64,000 bases of DNA from Parabacteroides faecis (GTDB lineage: Bacteria > Bacteroidota > Bacteroidia > Bacteroidales > Tannerellaceae): assembly GCF_014647375.1 (NCBI RefSeq), contig NZ_BMPB01000005.1:124001-188000 (forward strand). Direction: 5' to 3'. A program made the position numbers and the translations under genes. Positions 29,301-36,540 of the stretch are shown in pieces. Positions within the stretch are counted from its first letter, which is position 1; every line of letters starts with the position of its first letter. The notes beneath the pieces are model-generated. The model did not search any database, was not told the DNA's origin, and was given only the letters and a program-made list of their open reading frames with translations.

Positions 29301-30876
29301 CCGCGGAGCCGACGGCAAAGTGTATGCGATTAAGTATAAACCGCTCAACTATGCGCAGGTAATGATCCTGAATCAGGATACGGCCCATTTGAAACTGACC
29401 ATCAAGCCGGGCCCGAAAGCAACGGAAGACTTCCTGTATAAAGCTGCCGAACACGCCAGCCGCTTCCTGATGATGGTTCGTCGCATCAATATTCAGTATG
29501 CCACTACGGATGGTATGATGGTGCCCGGATTCTCCCCGATGATCGGTGATATCTTCGGGCAGGGACGTTCACCGTTCGGCCTGACACCGGGATTGGGTTT
29601 TGCCTTTGGAGCCGTGAACCGCGACTTCCTGTATGATGCCAAAGACCGTGGCTGGCTGATCGAAAATACGACCAATGTCAACCCGGCTGTCATGACCAGC
29701 GCGAAGAACCTGAATATCCGGGCGAACCTGGAACCGATCACCGGATTGAAGATCGACCTGAATGCCAATCGCGTGGACACCCGCAGCACCGATATACAAT
29801 ATATGTATGCTGGAATGCCGGAACTGACCGGAGGTAATTTCACAATGACGACTGTCGCTTTGGGTAGTTTCTTCAAAGGCATCGGCAATGCAGGCAACAA
29901 CTATGCCTCCAAATCGTTCGAAAAATTCATCGAGAACCGTGAGATCATAGCCCAGCGCCTTGAAAACCGTTATGCCGGGACTTTCTATCCGTATGGTGGC
30001 TTTCTTAGCCAGACCGGATATACCGGGCAACTCTACGATCCGGGAGATAACAATGAACTGGGAATCAGCCGTAACTCGTCTGACGTGTTGATCCCGGCAT
30101 TCCTTGCCGCTTATACCGGGAAAGATCCGAACAAGATTTCGCATTCACCGTTCCCCGCCATCCGTAGCATGTTGCCGAACTGGCGTATCACGTACGACGG
30201 GCTGATCCGTATTCCGGCGATAAAGAAATACTTCAAGACGGTTATGTTGAGCCATCAGTATCGCTGTACGTACAACGTCGGTGCTTACGAAACCTATTCA
30301 ACCTGGGTCGATGCCGGTCTGGGCGATAATCTCGGATTTATACAGAATGCATCCGATAAGCCTATTCCTTCTTCGCCTTACTCGATCTCTTCCGTCAGCC
30401 TGACTGAGAGTTTCAGCCCGCTGTTGGGAGTCGATGCCACGATGTTGAACAATATAACGATCCGTGCAGACTATACGACTACACGCAATCTGAACCTGAA
30501 TATCTCGTCTTACCAGATCGTAGAGGCGCTGTCCAATAAATACACGATCGGGTTGGGATACAAGTTTGCCGAGTTCAACAAGATATTGAAGATGAAGAAA
30601 ACACGTGATTTCAGCAACGACCTGACCGTGCGCCTGGACTTCTCGTACAACAAGATGCAATCATTGATCCGTAAGATCGAGGATAGCTTCACGCAGGCTA
30701 CCAGCGGTAACGTTGCGAAGACAATCCAGTTCTCTGCCGATTACGGTTTGAGCCGCGCGTTGACCCTTCGTGCGTTCTACGACCTGCAGATCAATGAGCC
30801 GCTGATCTCTAATGCAGCTTATCCGACAAGTAACTCGAATTACGGTGTCGCCCTCCGGTTCTCACTGGCGCAGTAA
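23368..30876 (+). CDS. sprA: SprA (Sov), T9SS outer-membrane translocon
   Basis: A giant 2502-aa protein with an N-terminal signal segment (MKKKTLKYLIWVTILLFGVS). The rest is rich in beta-strands with aromatic termini, ending in a short strand and a C-terminal Gln (GVALRFSLAQ) as in outer-membrane barrels. Size, the early YTAELPDIQLLEEQDFPDG region, LDDFESTQSGFDLLNPYPW and the barrel repeats match SprA/Sov. SprA forms the 36-strand channel that exports proteins bearing T9SS C-terminal domains. The other T9SS core genes are not in this window. Confidence 0.93.
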   Translation: MKKKTLKYLIWVTILLFGVSMVSLNADYLTYTAELPDIQLLEEQDFPDGKDTVPATRYPVSKTIPEGYEDLGKKLPMDLRDPENVKTVVEYDINTGRYVVRTRLGEKDLTTPIDLSPEEYQDYSMKQSLRSYYRQKNEEEFQKEADKQFNLADMQFGIGAAERIFGPGGVRVKTQGSAEVTLGLKRNSTKDPSLPERARSNTIFNFDESVQLNVQASVGSKVNFDMNYNTETSFDFDSKKLKLAYTGEEDEIIKSLEAGNVSMTTSNSLINGGAALFGMKADLQFGKLRVNALFAQQNSESKTVNSKGGVQTKDFELKIDEYDENRHFFLAHYFRNRYNEAVASLPQIYADINITRLEVWVTNKRGNYDQSRNIVAFTDIGENDDAYMANPGAFPVSGSKYPANSANSLYNQMTTTYSGARQISQVAQVLSGFTGGAEYEEVESARLLDANSEYTFDKQLGYISLNTSLQTDEVLAVAFEYEYNDVSGKRTGRVGEFSDSDPANPNNCLYVKLLKGVNMSPPMMYWDLMMKNIYSLGAYSVQKEKFRLDVMYQSDTTGTYVNYLPEASQDTASRKIWIRLMGADRLNAQNEKHPDGYFDFVEGYTVQPATGRVIFPTIEPFGSSLKEKLQGVVSPAIADKYVFQELYDTTQTAARQIAEKNKFIMRGEYKASSASEIQLGASNVARGSVRVTAAGATLTENVDYAVDYTSGTVTILNESIIAAGTPVSVSLENQTAYNMQRKTMMGLDLNYQFNPDFSLGATIMHMSEMPLSTKTAFGDESIKNTLWGFNIAYKTESQWLTNAFDKLPLLNLTKPSQIAFTGEFAHLIAGHYENKYTGGYSYLDDFESTQSGFDLLNPYPWKLASVPWDDNATARFPEASLTNDIEYGKNRALLAWYYVDGLFNRKNSSQAPTHIRNDKEQLSNHYVRAVYVDELFPDKDQGYNESSTIQALNLAYYPNERGPYNLDADLVNSDGTLQNPEKRWGGIMRKIDQSDFETANVEYIEFWLLDPYLYEAQEGVTAKGGDLYFNLGEVSEDVLKDGKKFYENGLPVDGDRSRVDSTVWGLVPKQQSTVYAFDNTSGARARQDVGLNGLSAEEEREYPAYAEFISKLMTKLSPTKIDSMMKDDYSPLMNPATDKYRYFRGTDLDENGVSILDRYKRYNGTEGNSAESGTSGERYDTSASKNPDVEDLNQDNTMNKNEKYFEYKVSIRPEDLKVGKNFIVDVKETFPKLPNGDNETSGKKNPAKWYLFKIPVKKYDRAVGAISDFKSIRFMRMYMTNFSKPTILRFGTFELVRGEWRSYEQDLSDPKVPPMVNGSLEVSSVNIEENSRREPIPYRVPPGVSRTQDPGQPQVNRQNEQALSMKVTELATRDARAVYKTTAYDLRQYKRLQLFTHAEALPLDADNYTQLVDGDLSVFIRLGSDYKNNYYEYEVPLKVTPTGKGSYEDIDVWPAENMLDFRFEVLTNLKLSRNKKKRAGDKGITFNTVYSEPDPDNLSNTISIVGNPSLSEVKTIMIGVRNVSGSNAVRSGEVWINELRLGEFNEEGGWAANANLNVAVSDLATVNVGGRIETAGFGALDQSLAERRIDDFTQYNVAANIEWGKFFPEKAKVSIPMYYAYSKDQTKAKYNPLDQDIKLDDALDAVETKAEKDSIKSVAVDQTVIKSISFNNVRADIRSKTPMPYDPANFSIGYSFSQTKRQNPETEYETTKDYRGNFAYNYTPYAKPFRPFQKMKKNNGYTRYIKQFSLNYLPSNISFQTAMMRNYNEMQLRDLENTGYKPEVTFSSEFYWDRAFSLRWDFTNNLNMTFTSGTNARIEEPYVQVNKELAADQYQVWKDSVKQSIADLGTPLKYDQTFNVTWNMPLQYIPVLDWVNSSVTYNAQYNWDRGAVTDTQYELGNTITNQRQIDWQGSLNLQSLYNKNKFLKKVNQKFSATRTATKKKEPKEIKLERDIQLNMDSGTVVQHGMFTKKVRITARGADGKVYAIKYKPLNYAQVMILNQDTAHLKLTIKPGPKATEDFLYKAAEHASRFLMMVRRINIQYATTDGMMVPGFSPMIGDIFGQGRSPFGLTPGLGFAFGAVNRDFLYDAKDRGWLIENTTNVNPAVMTSAKNLNIRANLEPITGLKIDLNANRVDTRSTDIQYMYAGMPELTGGNFTMTTVALGSFFKGIGNAGNNYASKSFEKFIENREIIAQRLENRYAGTFYPYGGFLSQTGYTGQLYDPGDNNELGISRNSSDVLIPAFLAAYTGKDPNKISHSPFPAIRSMLPNWRITYDGLIRIPAIKKYFKTVMLSHQYRCTYNVGAYETYSTWVDAGLGDNLGFIQNASDKPIPSSPYSISSVSLTESFSPLLGVDATMLNNITIRADYTTTRNLNLNISSYQIVEALSNKYTIGLGYKFAEFNKILKMKKTRDFSNDLTVRLDFSYNKMQSLIRKIEDSFTQATSGNVAKTIQFSADYGLSRALTLRAFYDLQINEPLISNAAYPTSNSNYGVALRFSLAQ

Positions 30877-30890
30877 GCATAAACGAGGCT

Positions 30891-31009
30891 TTGTCACCCT
30901 TATGACACAACCTTGCCATGCCTTTGGCACAACTCTGCCAAAGGCATGGCAAAAGATTGTCACTTGCATGGCAAAACTCTGCCAACACTGTGGCAAAACA
31001 TTTTGCCCG
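30891..31009 (+). repeat. Series of short hairpins downstream of sprA
   Basis: Four successive inverted repeats follow the sprA stop: TGTCA/TGACA (30892-30907); a perfect 17-bp stem with left arm TTGCCATGCCTTTGGCA (30913-30929), loop CAACTC and right arm 30936-30952; TGGCA/TGCCA (30969-30984); and an imperfect GGCAAAA/TTTTGCC (30992-31007). The first three have 6-base loops. They probably end or protect the sprA transcript. Confidence 0.7.
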
Positions 31010-31048
31010 GCACAAGAGGTCGGTTACAGAATAGACTTATTCAACAGA

Positions 31049-31747
31049 TTACAGCATGTGGTAACCCTTAAGCTCATGGCGTAAAGCAAGCGCCTTATTG
31101 TCTGTCACGCTGTTCAGTAGTTTCCAGAAACGGTCGCTGTGGTTCATCTCCACCGTATGGCAAAGTTCATGGAGCAGGACATAATCGATCAGATGCCAGG
31201 GGAGAAGCATCAATGATAAAGACAGGTTAATGCTTTTGCGTGTGCTGCAACTTCCCCACCGGGTCTTGCTGTTCATGATCCGTACGCCTGTGCAGGTGAA
31301 ACGATGGCGGGCGGCCAGCGCCATCAGCCGGTCGGGTAACAACCGCTTGGCTTCGTGGCGGAGTGCTTTCTCCAGTAAATCCTTTAAGATCTCCTGTACC
31401 CTGTCCGACTCGAAACGGGTTCCGGACGGGCAGGCGATACGAAGTATCCCTTCCTTCAGAGTCATGTAATAGTTGTTGCGGTCGGTACGGAATATTTCCA
31501 CCCGGAAGGTAGTCGCCTGCAATGCGGTCGCTTCGTTCAGCAACGGGCGTGCCGGGTGTTTCTTCAGGGCGGCGAGCAGCTTTTGGCGGTTTTCTTCGAT
31601 AAAAGACAACATCCATCCTTCATCCCCTCCCTCCGGCATGGTGGCGGTGATCATTCCCTTTGATATTTTCAGCGTATAACGGGTGGCTCGCGGGGTAGTA
31701 CGGAGAAGGATGGTTCCCAGATCGTTGTCGTATATCTTCTTTTCCAT
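31049..31747 (-). CDS. YgjP-like (DUF45) zinc metallopeptidase-domain protein
   Basis: It encodes 232 aa from ATG 31747; an upstream GTG at 31756 is possible. The C-terminal part carries the zinc motif HELCHTVEMNHSDRFW (HExxH plus a downstream H), preceded by the family motif RWGSCSTRKSINLSLSLMLLP. This matches the YgjP/SprT-like DUF45 family, related to M48 and wss1-type peptidases. There is no signal peptide, so it is cytoplasmic. Its substrate is unknown. It converges with sprA, and the gpmI promoter region lies upstream of it. Confidence 0.9.
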   Translation of the reverse strand: MEKKIYDNDLGTILLRTTPRATRYTLKISKGMITATMPEGGDEGWMLSFIEENRQKLLAALKKHPARPLLNEATALQATTFRVEIFRTDRNNYYMTLKEGILRIACPSGTRFESDRVQEILKDLLEKALRHEAKRLLPDRLMALAARHRFTCTGVRIMNSKTRWGSCSTRKSINLSLSLMLLPWHLIDYVLLHELCHTVEMNHSDRFWKLLNSVTDNKALALRHELKGYHML

Positions 31748-31797
31748 ATTTACCACAAAAGTAATACTTTAAAGGGAAATAATATTACGTCGGAAAT

Positions 31798-31827
31798 GCT
31801 TATCTTTGCAGCAAAGCGAAGATAAGC
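31798..31827. promoter_or_regulatory. Palindrome in the divergent region before gpmI
   Basis: The arms GCTTATCTT (31798-31806) and AAGATAAGC (31819-31827) are perfectly complementary across 12 bases. The left arm overlaps a TATCTTTG -7 box. It could be an operator or a hairpin leader. Confidence 0.4.
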
Positions 31828-31858
31828 TGCGCCTCGGCATAAAAAATGAACGAGTTCA

Positions 31859-31890
31859 TTTTATTCTACTCTCGACTTGCATTATCTTTG
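31859..31890 (+). promoter_or_regulatory. Promoter of gpmI
   Basis: TTTT (31859-31862), a 20-base spacer and TATCTTTG (31883-31890) fit the Bacteroidota promoter pattern, about 50 bases ahead of the gpmI start. Confidence 0.55.
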
Positions 31891-31940
31891 CACCCGGTAT
31901 TAGATATTTAATAAGTATAAACTATATAAATAAGGCAATC

Positions 31941-33464
31941 ATGAGCAAAAAAGCACTTTTATTGATCTGCGATGGCTGGGGAATCGGCGACCGTGGTAAA
32001 GATGATGTAATCTATAACACACCCACTCCCTATTGGGATTATCTGTTGAAAACATATCCTAACTCTCAGTTGCAGGCTTCCGGCGAAAACGTAGGTTTAC
32101 CCGACGGACAGATGGGTAACTCGGAAGTAGGACACCTGAACATCGGTGCAGGCCGTATCGTTTATCAGGACCTGGTGAAGATCAACATCGCATGTCGTCA
32201 GAATACAATCCTCGACAATCCCGAAATCAAACGTGCTTACAGCTACGCCAAAGAAAACGGCAAACAGATCCATTTCATGGGACTGGTTTCCGACGGTGGT
32301 GTGCACAGCTCATTGGAACACCTGTTCAAACTGGCTGATATCGCTAAGGAATATGGAGTGGACAAAGCATACGTTCATTGCTTTATGGACGGTCGCGACA
32401 CAGACCCGAAGAGCGGTAAAGGTTTCATCGAACAACTGGAAAACCATTTAAAGACGACAGGCGGCAAGATCGCGTCTATCATCGGACGTTACTATGCTAT
32501 GGACCGTGACAAACGTTGGGAACGTGTGAAAGAAGCCTACGACCTGATCGTGAACGGTACAGGCAAACCTGCCGAAGACATGGTTGTTGCGATGGAAGAA
32601 TCGTATGCAGAAGGTGTAACGGACGAATTCATCAAACCGATCGTACACGTAGAAAACGGCAAGCCGGTGGCTACTATCGAAGAGGGCGACGTGGTTATCT
32701 TCTTCAACTACCGTAACGACCGTGCGAAAGAACTGACAGTCGTTCTGACTCAGCAGGATATGCCGGAAGCTGGAATGAAGACTATTCCTAACCTGCAGTA
32801 TTTCTGTATGACTCCGTACGATGCCAGCTTCAAGGGTGTCCACATCCTGTTCGACAAGGACAATGTAGAAAATACACTGGGCGAATTCCTGGCATCAGTT
32901 GGCAAAACACAGTTGCACATTGCCGAAACAGAAAAATATGCTCACGTTACTTTCTTCTTCAACGGCGGACGCGAAACTCCGTTTGATGGCGAAGACCGTA
33001 TCCTGGTTCCGTCGCCGAAAGTGGCTACTTACGACCTGAAACCGGAAATGAGCGCGTTTGAGGTAAAAGACAAGCTGGTAGAAGCTATCTACACCAAGAA
33101 ATATGACTATATCGTTTGTAACTATGCAAACGGCGATATGGTGGGCCACACCGGTATTTACTCGGCTATCGAAAAGGCTGTCGTAACGATCGACGCTTGC
33201 CTGAACGATACGGTAGAAGCAGCGAAAGCAAACGATTACGAAGTGATCATCATCGCCGACCACGGTAATGCCGACCACGCTTTGAACGAAGACGGTACAC
33301 CGAACACGGCTCACTCTTTGAATCCTGTTCCTTTCGTATATGTAACGGAAAACAAAGAAGCTAAAGTAGAGGACGGTATCCTGGCAGACGTTGCTCCTTC
33401 CATCCTTCACATCATGGGATTGAAGCAGCCGAAAGAAATGACAGGCAAATCGTTGATTAAATAA
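31941..33464 (+). CDS. gpmI: GpmI, 2,3-bisphosphoglycerate-independent phosphoglycerate mutase
   Basis: It interconverts 3- and 2-phosphoglycerate in glycolysis, using two Mn2+ ions and a phosphoserine intermediate. [14 protein letters not shown] holds the first metal aspartate, S61 in [17 protein letters not shown] is the catalytic serine, and IADHGNADH near the C terminus supplies metal ligands. ATG 31941 gives the standard 507 aa; a longer frame upstream overlaps the promoter and is not used. Confidence 0.97.
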   Translation: MSKKALLLICDGWGIGDRGKDDVIYNTPTPYWDYLLKTYPNSQLQASGENVGLPDGQMGNSEVGHLNIGAGRIVYQDLVKINIACRQNTILDNPEIKRAYSYAKENGKQIHFMGLVSDGGVHSSLEHLFKLADIAKEYGVDKAYVHCFMDGRDTDPKSGKGFIEQLENHLKTTGGKIASIIGRYYAMDRDKRWERVKEAYDLIVNGTGKPAEDMVVAMEESYAEGVTDEFIKPIVHVENGKPVATIEEGDVVIFFNYRNDRAKELTVVLTQQDMPEAGMKTIPNLQYFCMTPYDASFKGVHILFDKDNVENTLGEFLASVGKTQLHIAETEKYAHVTFFFNGGRETPFDGEDRILVPSPKVATYDLKPEMSAFEVKDKLVEAIYTKKYDYIVCNYANGDMVGHTGIYSAIEKAVVTIDACLNDTVEAAKANDYEVIIIADHGNADHALNEDGTPNTAHSLNPVPFVYVTENKEAKVEDGILADVAPSILHIMGLKQPKEMTGKSLIK

Positions 33465-33473
33465 CAACTCCTA

Positions 33474-33607
33474 GAAGTTGACAGTTGACAAGTGACAGTT
33501 GACAGTTAGCAGTTGGCAAGTAACGGTTATTGTTTTTCGTAAGAAAGAGATAACTGTCATCTGTCAACTGTTATCTGTCAACTGTCCTTGTCACTTGTCA
33601 ACTATCA
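33474..33607. repeat. Heptad repeat copy 5 (two facing arms)
   Basis: The left arm runs from about 33477 to 33525 and the right arm from about 33552 to 33605, with units TTGACAG, TTGACAA, CTGTCAA, CTTGTCA and point variants. This is the longest copy in the window and fills the gpmI-DUF3109 gap. Confidence 0.85.
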
Positions 33608-33613
33608 ACCAAT

Positions 33614-34201
33614 ATGATCCAAATTGATGATACCCTGGTCAGCTTAGACCTGATCGAAGCTAATTTCATTTGCGACCTTGCCCAATGTAAAGGCATCTGC
33701 TGCGTGGAAGGCGACTCCGGTGCTCCGCTCGATAAAAGCGAGATCGCCGAACTGGAGAAAGCGCTTCCGGTTATCTGGGATGACCTTTCTCCCGAGGCAC
33801 AGGCAATCATTAAGAAGCAAGGTGTCGCCTACATCGACTGCGAAGGCGATATCGTCACTTCCATTGTCAATGGCAAGGATTGCGTATTTACCTGCTACGA
33901 CGAAGACGGAACCTGCAAATGTGCCGTCGAGAAAGCCTACCGCGAAGGCAAACTGTCTTTCTACAAACCGGTATCCTGTCACCTGTATCCGGTGCGTGTT
34001 ACCCAATACAAAGACTTCCGTGCCGTAAACTACGACCGGTGGAAAATATGTAAGGCAGCAGAAATAGTAGGGCGGAAAGAAAAACTTCCTCTGTATAAGT
34101 TCCTGAAGGAACCGCTTACCCGTAAATTCGGCCCGGAATGGTACGAGTCATTGGTGGAAGTGGCAGAAGAGTGGAGAAAACAAAAGGAAGAAGAGAAATA
34201 A
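33614..34201 (+). CDS. DUF3109 Cys-rich protein
   Basis: It encodes 195 aa and is cytoplasmic. Its cysteines, ICDLAQCKGICC near residues 19-30, CVFTCYDEDGTCKC in the middle, SCHLYPVR and ICKAA later, match the DUF3109 family, which resembles the YkgJ-type zinc- or iron-sulfur-binding proteins. The biochemical role is not known. It lies downstream of gpmI but is separated from it by a long repeat, and it ends at a bidirectional terminator. Confidence 0.88.
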   Translation: MIQIDDTLVSLDLIEANFICDLAQCKGICCVEGDSGAPLDKSEIAELEKALPVIWDDLSPEAQAIIKKQGVAYIDCEGDIVTSIVNGKDCVFTCYDEDGTCKCAVEKAYREGKLSFYKPVSCHLYPVRVTQYKDFRAVNYDRWKICKAAEIVGRKEKLPLYKFLKEPLTRKFGPEWYESLVEVAEEWRKQKEEEK

Positions 34202-34215
34202 TATATCCATAAGAA

Positions 34216-34280
34216 AATGTGCCAATATGCCCATTGAGATAGTATAGATACATCTCTTATAATTGGCATATTGGCACATT
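34216..34280. terminator. Bidirectional terminator
   Basis: The perfect 16-bp arms AATGTGCCAATATGCC (34216-34231) and its complement (34265-34280) enclose a 33-base loop that contains a second stem GAGAT/ATCTC. It lies between two convergent genes. Confidence 0.8.
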
Positions 34281-34282
34281 CT

Positions 34283-35248
34283 TTATTCTGTTTTCCGTAT
34301 CAGGTCTGCCGTCTGCGCCTCCTCTTTCAGATACGTTTCGATATGGCGTTTCTTCTTGTCTTCCAGAATTTCATTGATGGCGATCAGGATACCGGTTTCT
34401 TCCACATCGCCGAACTCATGGTTGATCGCCGTACCGAATACGCGCATCTTGGGTGAAAGGCTCATATAAGCATTTACCAGCGGCGGTACATTGATACCGA
34501 ACTTGCGGACCTCCTGGTTCAGCACCTTGTAATTATCCTTGAAATTATCATAACGGAACAACTCTTTCATCTTCTCCATATCCATATCTGTCTCCAGCGG
34601 ATATATCGGAGTGACCAGCTTGTCCGAATCCGGGAAATGCATTCCCAGGAAATAAAGGATCATATTGCGTGCTTCCGTATTATAAGTATTATACATCGTC
34701 ACTTTCCCGAAATAATACTGCAGGCTCGGATCGACTACCGACAAAGCCCCCAGTCCGTCCCATAAGTTATCGAGAACAAACAAACCTTTGGCACCGGCAC
34801 GTGTAGACTGATATTCCAGCGTTACAAAAGAACGGCCCAACTCGACCGTATACGGAAGGAATTCTTTATTGAACTTCTCAGAGAAGTTGAACAGATGCGA
34901 AGTCGCCAGCATCGGCTTCCCGTTCTCATCGAACTTGACATCCGAACCACACAGGAAACGGTATCCTCCCAGGATCTGTTCATCTTCCGGACTCCAGACG
35001 ATCAGTTGCCGATAAGCATCCTCCATCGTGTCGAACTCGTCAATATCTACCGGAAAACCTGTTCCTCCGCCATAATAACGGAAAGCGATTTCCCGCAAAC
35101 GCCCGATCTCCTGCATCACATTGGGAGAATCGTGGGCTGTAATAATGTATATCTCATTGTTTGACTTATTCGTGCTGCGGAGCTTCTTTTCTTTTGTCAG
35201 CTCCGATTTCAGAAGTGCACGATCAATCGGCTTAATAATGTCTTGCAT
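34283..35248 (-). CDS. glsB: GlsB-like N-acyltransferase (glycine lipid synthesis)
   Basis: It encodes 321 aa of the Acetyltransf_5/OlsB-like GNAT fold: YIITAHDSPNVMQEIGRLREIAFRYYGGGTG, then LGGYRFLCG, PYTVELGRSFVTLEYQ and the SLQYYFGKVTMYNTY region. In Bacteroides thetaiotaomicron glsB and glsA encode the N- and O-acyltransferases that make glycine lipids, and the neighbouring gene here is a PlsC-type partner. It would attach a 3-hydroxy fatty acid to glycine at the inner membrane. The assignment rests on family and gene pairing; hemolysin-like annotations are an older name for the same domain. Confidence 0.82.
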   Translation of the reverse strand: MQDIIKPIDRALLKSELTKEKKLRSTNKSNNEIYIITAHDSPNVMQEIGRLREIAFRYYGGGTGFPVDIDEFDTMEDAYRQLIVWSPEDEQILGGYRFLCGSDVKFDENGKPMLATSHLFNFSEKFNKEFLPYTVELGRSFVTLEYQSTRAGAKGLFVLDNLWDGLGALSVVDPSLQYYFGKVTMYNTYNTEARNMILYFLGMHFPDSDKLVTPIYPLETDMDMEKMKELFRYDNFKDNYKVLNQEVRKFGINVPPLVNAYMSLSPKMRVFGTAINHEFGDVEETGILIAINEILEDKKKRHIETYLKEEAQTADLIRKTE

Positions 35249-35265
35249 ATAAATAGAGTCTTTGT

Positions 35266-36087
35266 TTACTTGAGATTATAAGCAAGTCCCTTCACCCACT
35301 CTGCCCATTCAGCCGGCTTTTTACTATTGTCGAAAGTCTGCCACGGAACAGGTTTGCCGAAATGGATTCGGAACGTTTTATGTTTGGACCGGAACATTTC
35401 GTCCGGCAAATAAATCATTTCATAGTTCATCTTTATCCCCAACGCCTTGCGCAGATTCGCCAGCCGGTAGAAAAAATTGGAATTTCTCCCTTCGAAATAC
35501 ACCGGGACAATATCCCGTTTATGTTCGACCGCCTTCTGGATGAAGGACTTTTTCCATTCGGTGTCCTGTATCTTCCCGTTAATCTTGCGCGAACAAAGTC
35601 CTGCCGGGAATGTCACGATCTGATTGTCGGAAGCATAGGCTTCGTCGATCAGCCGGGCATTGTTCTTTCCCTGCGAACCATGTTTGTTGATAGGTACAAA
35701 GATCGATCTCAGATTTGACAAGTAGAGGAGGAGGTCGTTCACCAGATAACGGATTTTCCCGTTATAATGCTGTCCGATCACTGCCGAAAGGCAAATGCCG
35801 TCCAGCCCTCCCAACGGATGGTTGGAGGCAAAAATATAGCGACCTGTCGCCGGGATATTTTCTTCATTCACCAGCTCCAGGGTCAGGTCAAAATAACCGA
35901 TCAGTTCCTGCATAAAATCAACCCCATCCTTGTCATGATAACGGGTGAGAATATCATTCAGTTCGTCCTGATGAATGGTACGGATCAGATAATTGACAAT
36001 AAAACCGGGTATTTTTCCCGCCACTGAGGGCGCTTTTTGTTGTAATACCTGTTTTACATCAATTTGTGTAATACCTTCTTGTGCCAT
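35266..36087 (-). CDS. glsA: GlsA-like PlsC-family O-acyltransferase
   Basis: It encodes 273 aa. The catalytic NHPLGGLDG motif (HxxxxD type) and the acceptor-site FPAGLCSRK identify the PlsC/lysophospholipid acyltransferase superfamily. It precedes glsB by 17 bases on the same strand, the pairing found for glycine-lipid biosynthesis, where the O-acyltransferase adds the second acyl chain to commendamide. A role in phosphatidic acid synthesis is a less likely alternative. Confidence 0.82.
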   Translation of the reverse strand: MAQEGITQIDVKQVLQQKAPSVAGKIPGFIVNYLIRTIHQDELNDILTRYHDKDGVDFMQELIGYFDLTLELVNEENIPATGRYIFASNHPLGGLDGICLSAVIGQHYNGKIRYLVNDLLLYLSNLRSIFVPINKHGSQGKNNARLIDEAYASDNQIVTFPAGLCSRKINGKIQDTEWKKSFIQKAVEHKRDIVPVYFEGRNSNFFYRLANLRKALGIKMNYEMIYLPDEMFRSKHKTFRIHFGKPVPWQTFDNSKKPAEWAEWVKGLAYNLK

Positions 36088-36109
36088 CTTGCATAACTCT
36101 TGTCAGCAG

Positions 36110-36117
36110 CAAAGATA
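36110..36117 (-). promoter_or_regulatory. -7 box of the glsA-glsB unit
   Basis: TATCTTTG on the minus strand, 22 bases upstream of the glsA start codon. Confidence 0.5.
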
Positions 36118-36540
36118 TAGCTAATAATTAAATTTGAATGCATTCGGCATAAGTTTTTAAGAAGTTTCAAGTTCTCAGGTTATATGTTGTTTGCCGTCAT
36201 ATAAAATAATTCGGCATCTCCATTCGTTATACATATATATTATTCTGCACCTGCATGCAAAAACAGCTCCTATGATTCTTTGTAGGAATTCATATTTTTT
36301 GCATAACTTGAAACAAAATAATCAATAATTGTGTTTTTATACACAGGAACGAATTAACAAATGTGCCTAAGGATAGGTGATTATCAATATAAACCCTTGT
36401 TTTCAAAGGGAATGAAGGTAATGTCAGATTGATAGCTAAACTATTTTTAAGAAAAATGGGCTATGATTTTTACCTTTTTTGTGTGAATATTAAACTAAAA
36501 TGAGCGTTATTTGTTCTGTTAAAAAGAGAAAGTATTTGGA
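36118..36540. other. Non-coding divergent region between glsA and rprX
   Basis: About 420 A/T-rich bases without a credible ORF. It must hold the rprX promoter, but I could not single out a convincing -33/-7 pair; TACCTTTT near 36470 is the nearest. No RNA gene or repeat family member is recognised. Confidence 0.6.

Noticed and set aside
28450-29454. 334-codon minus-strand ORF opposite sprA
   Set aside because: Lies wholly inside sprA, has no recognisable domain and no start-site context.
30812-31084. 90-codon plus-strand ORF after sprA
   Set aside because: It overlaps the end of sprA, runs through the hairpin series and into the 3' end of the minus-strand gene; its residues (repeated Cys, His, Gly, Lys) are a by-product of the repeats.
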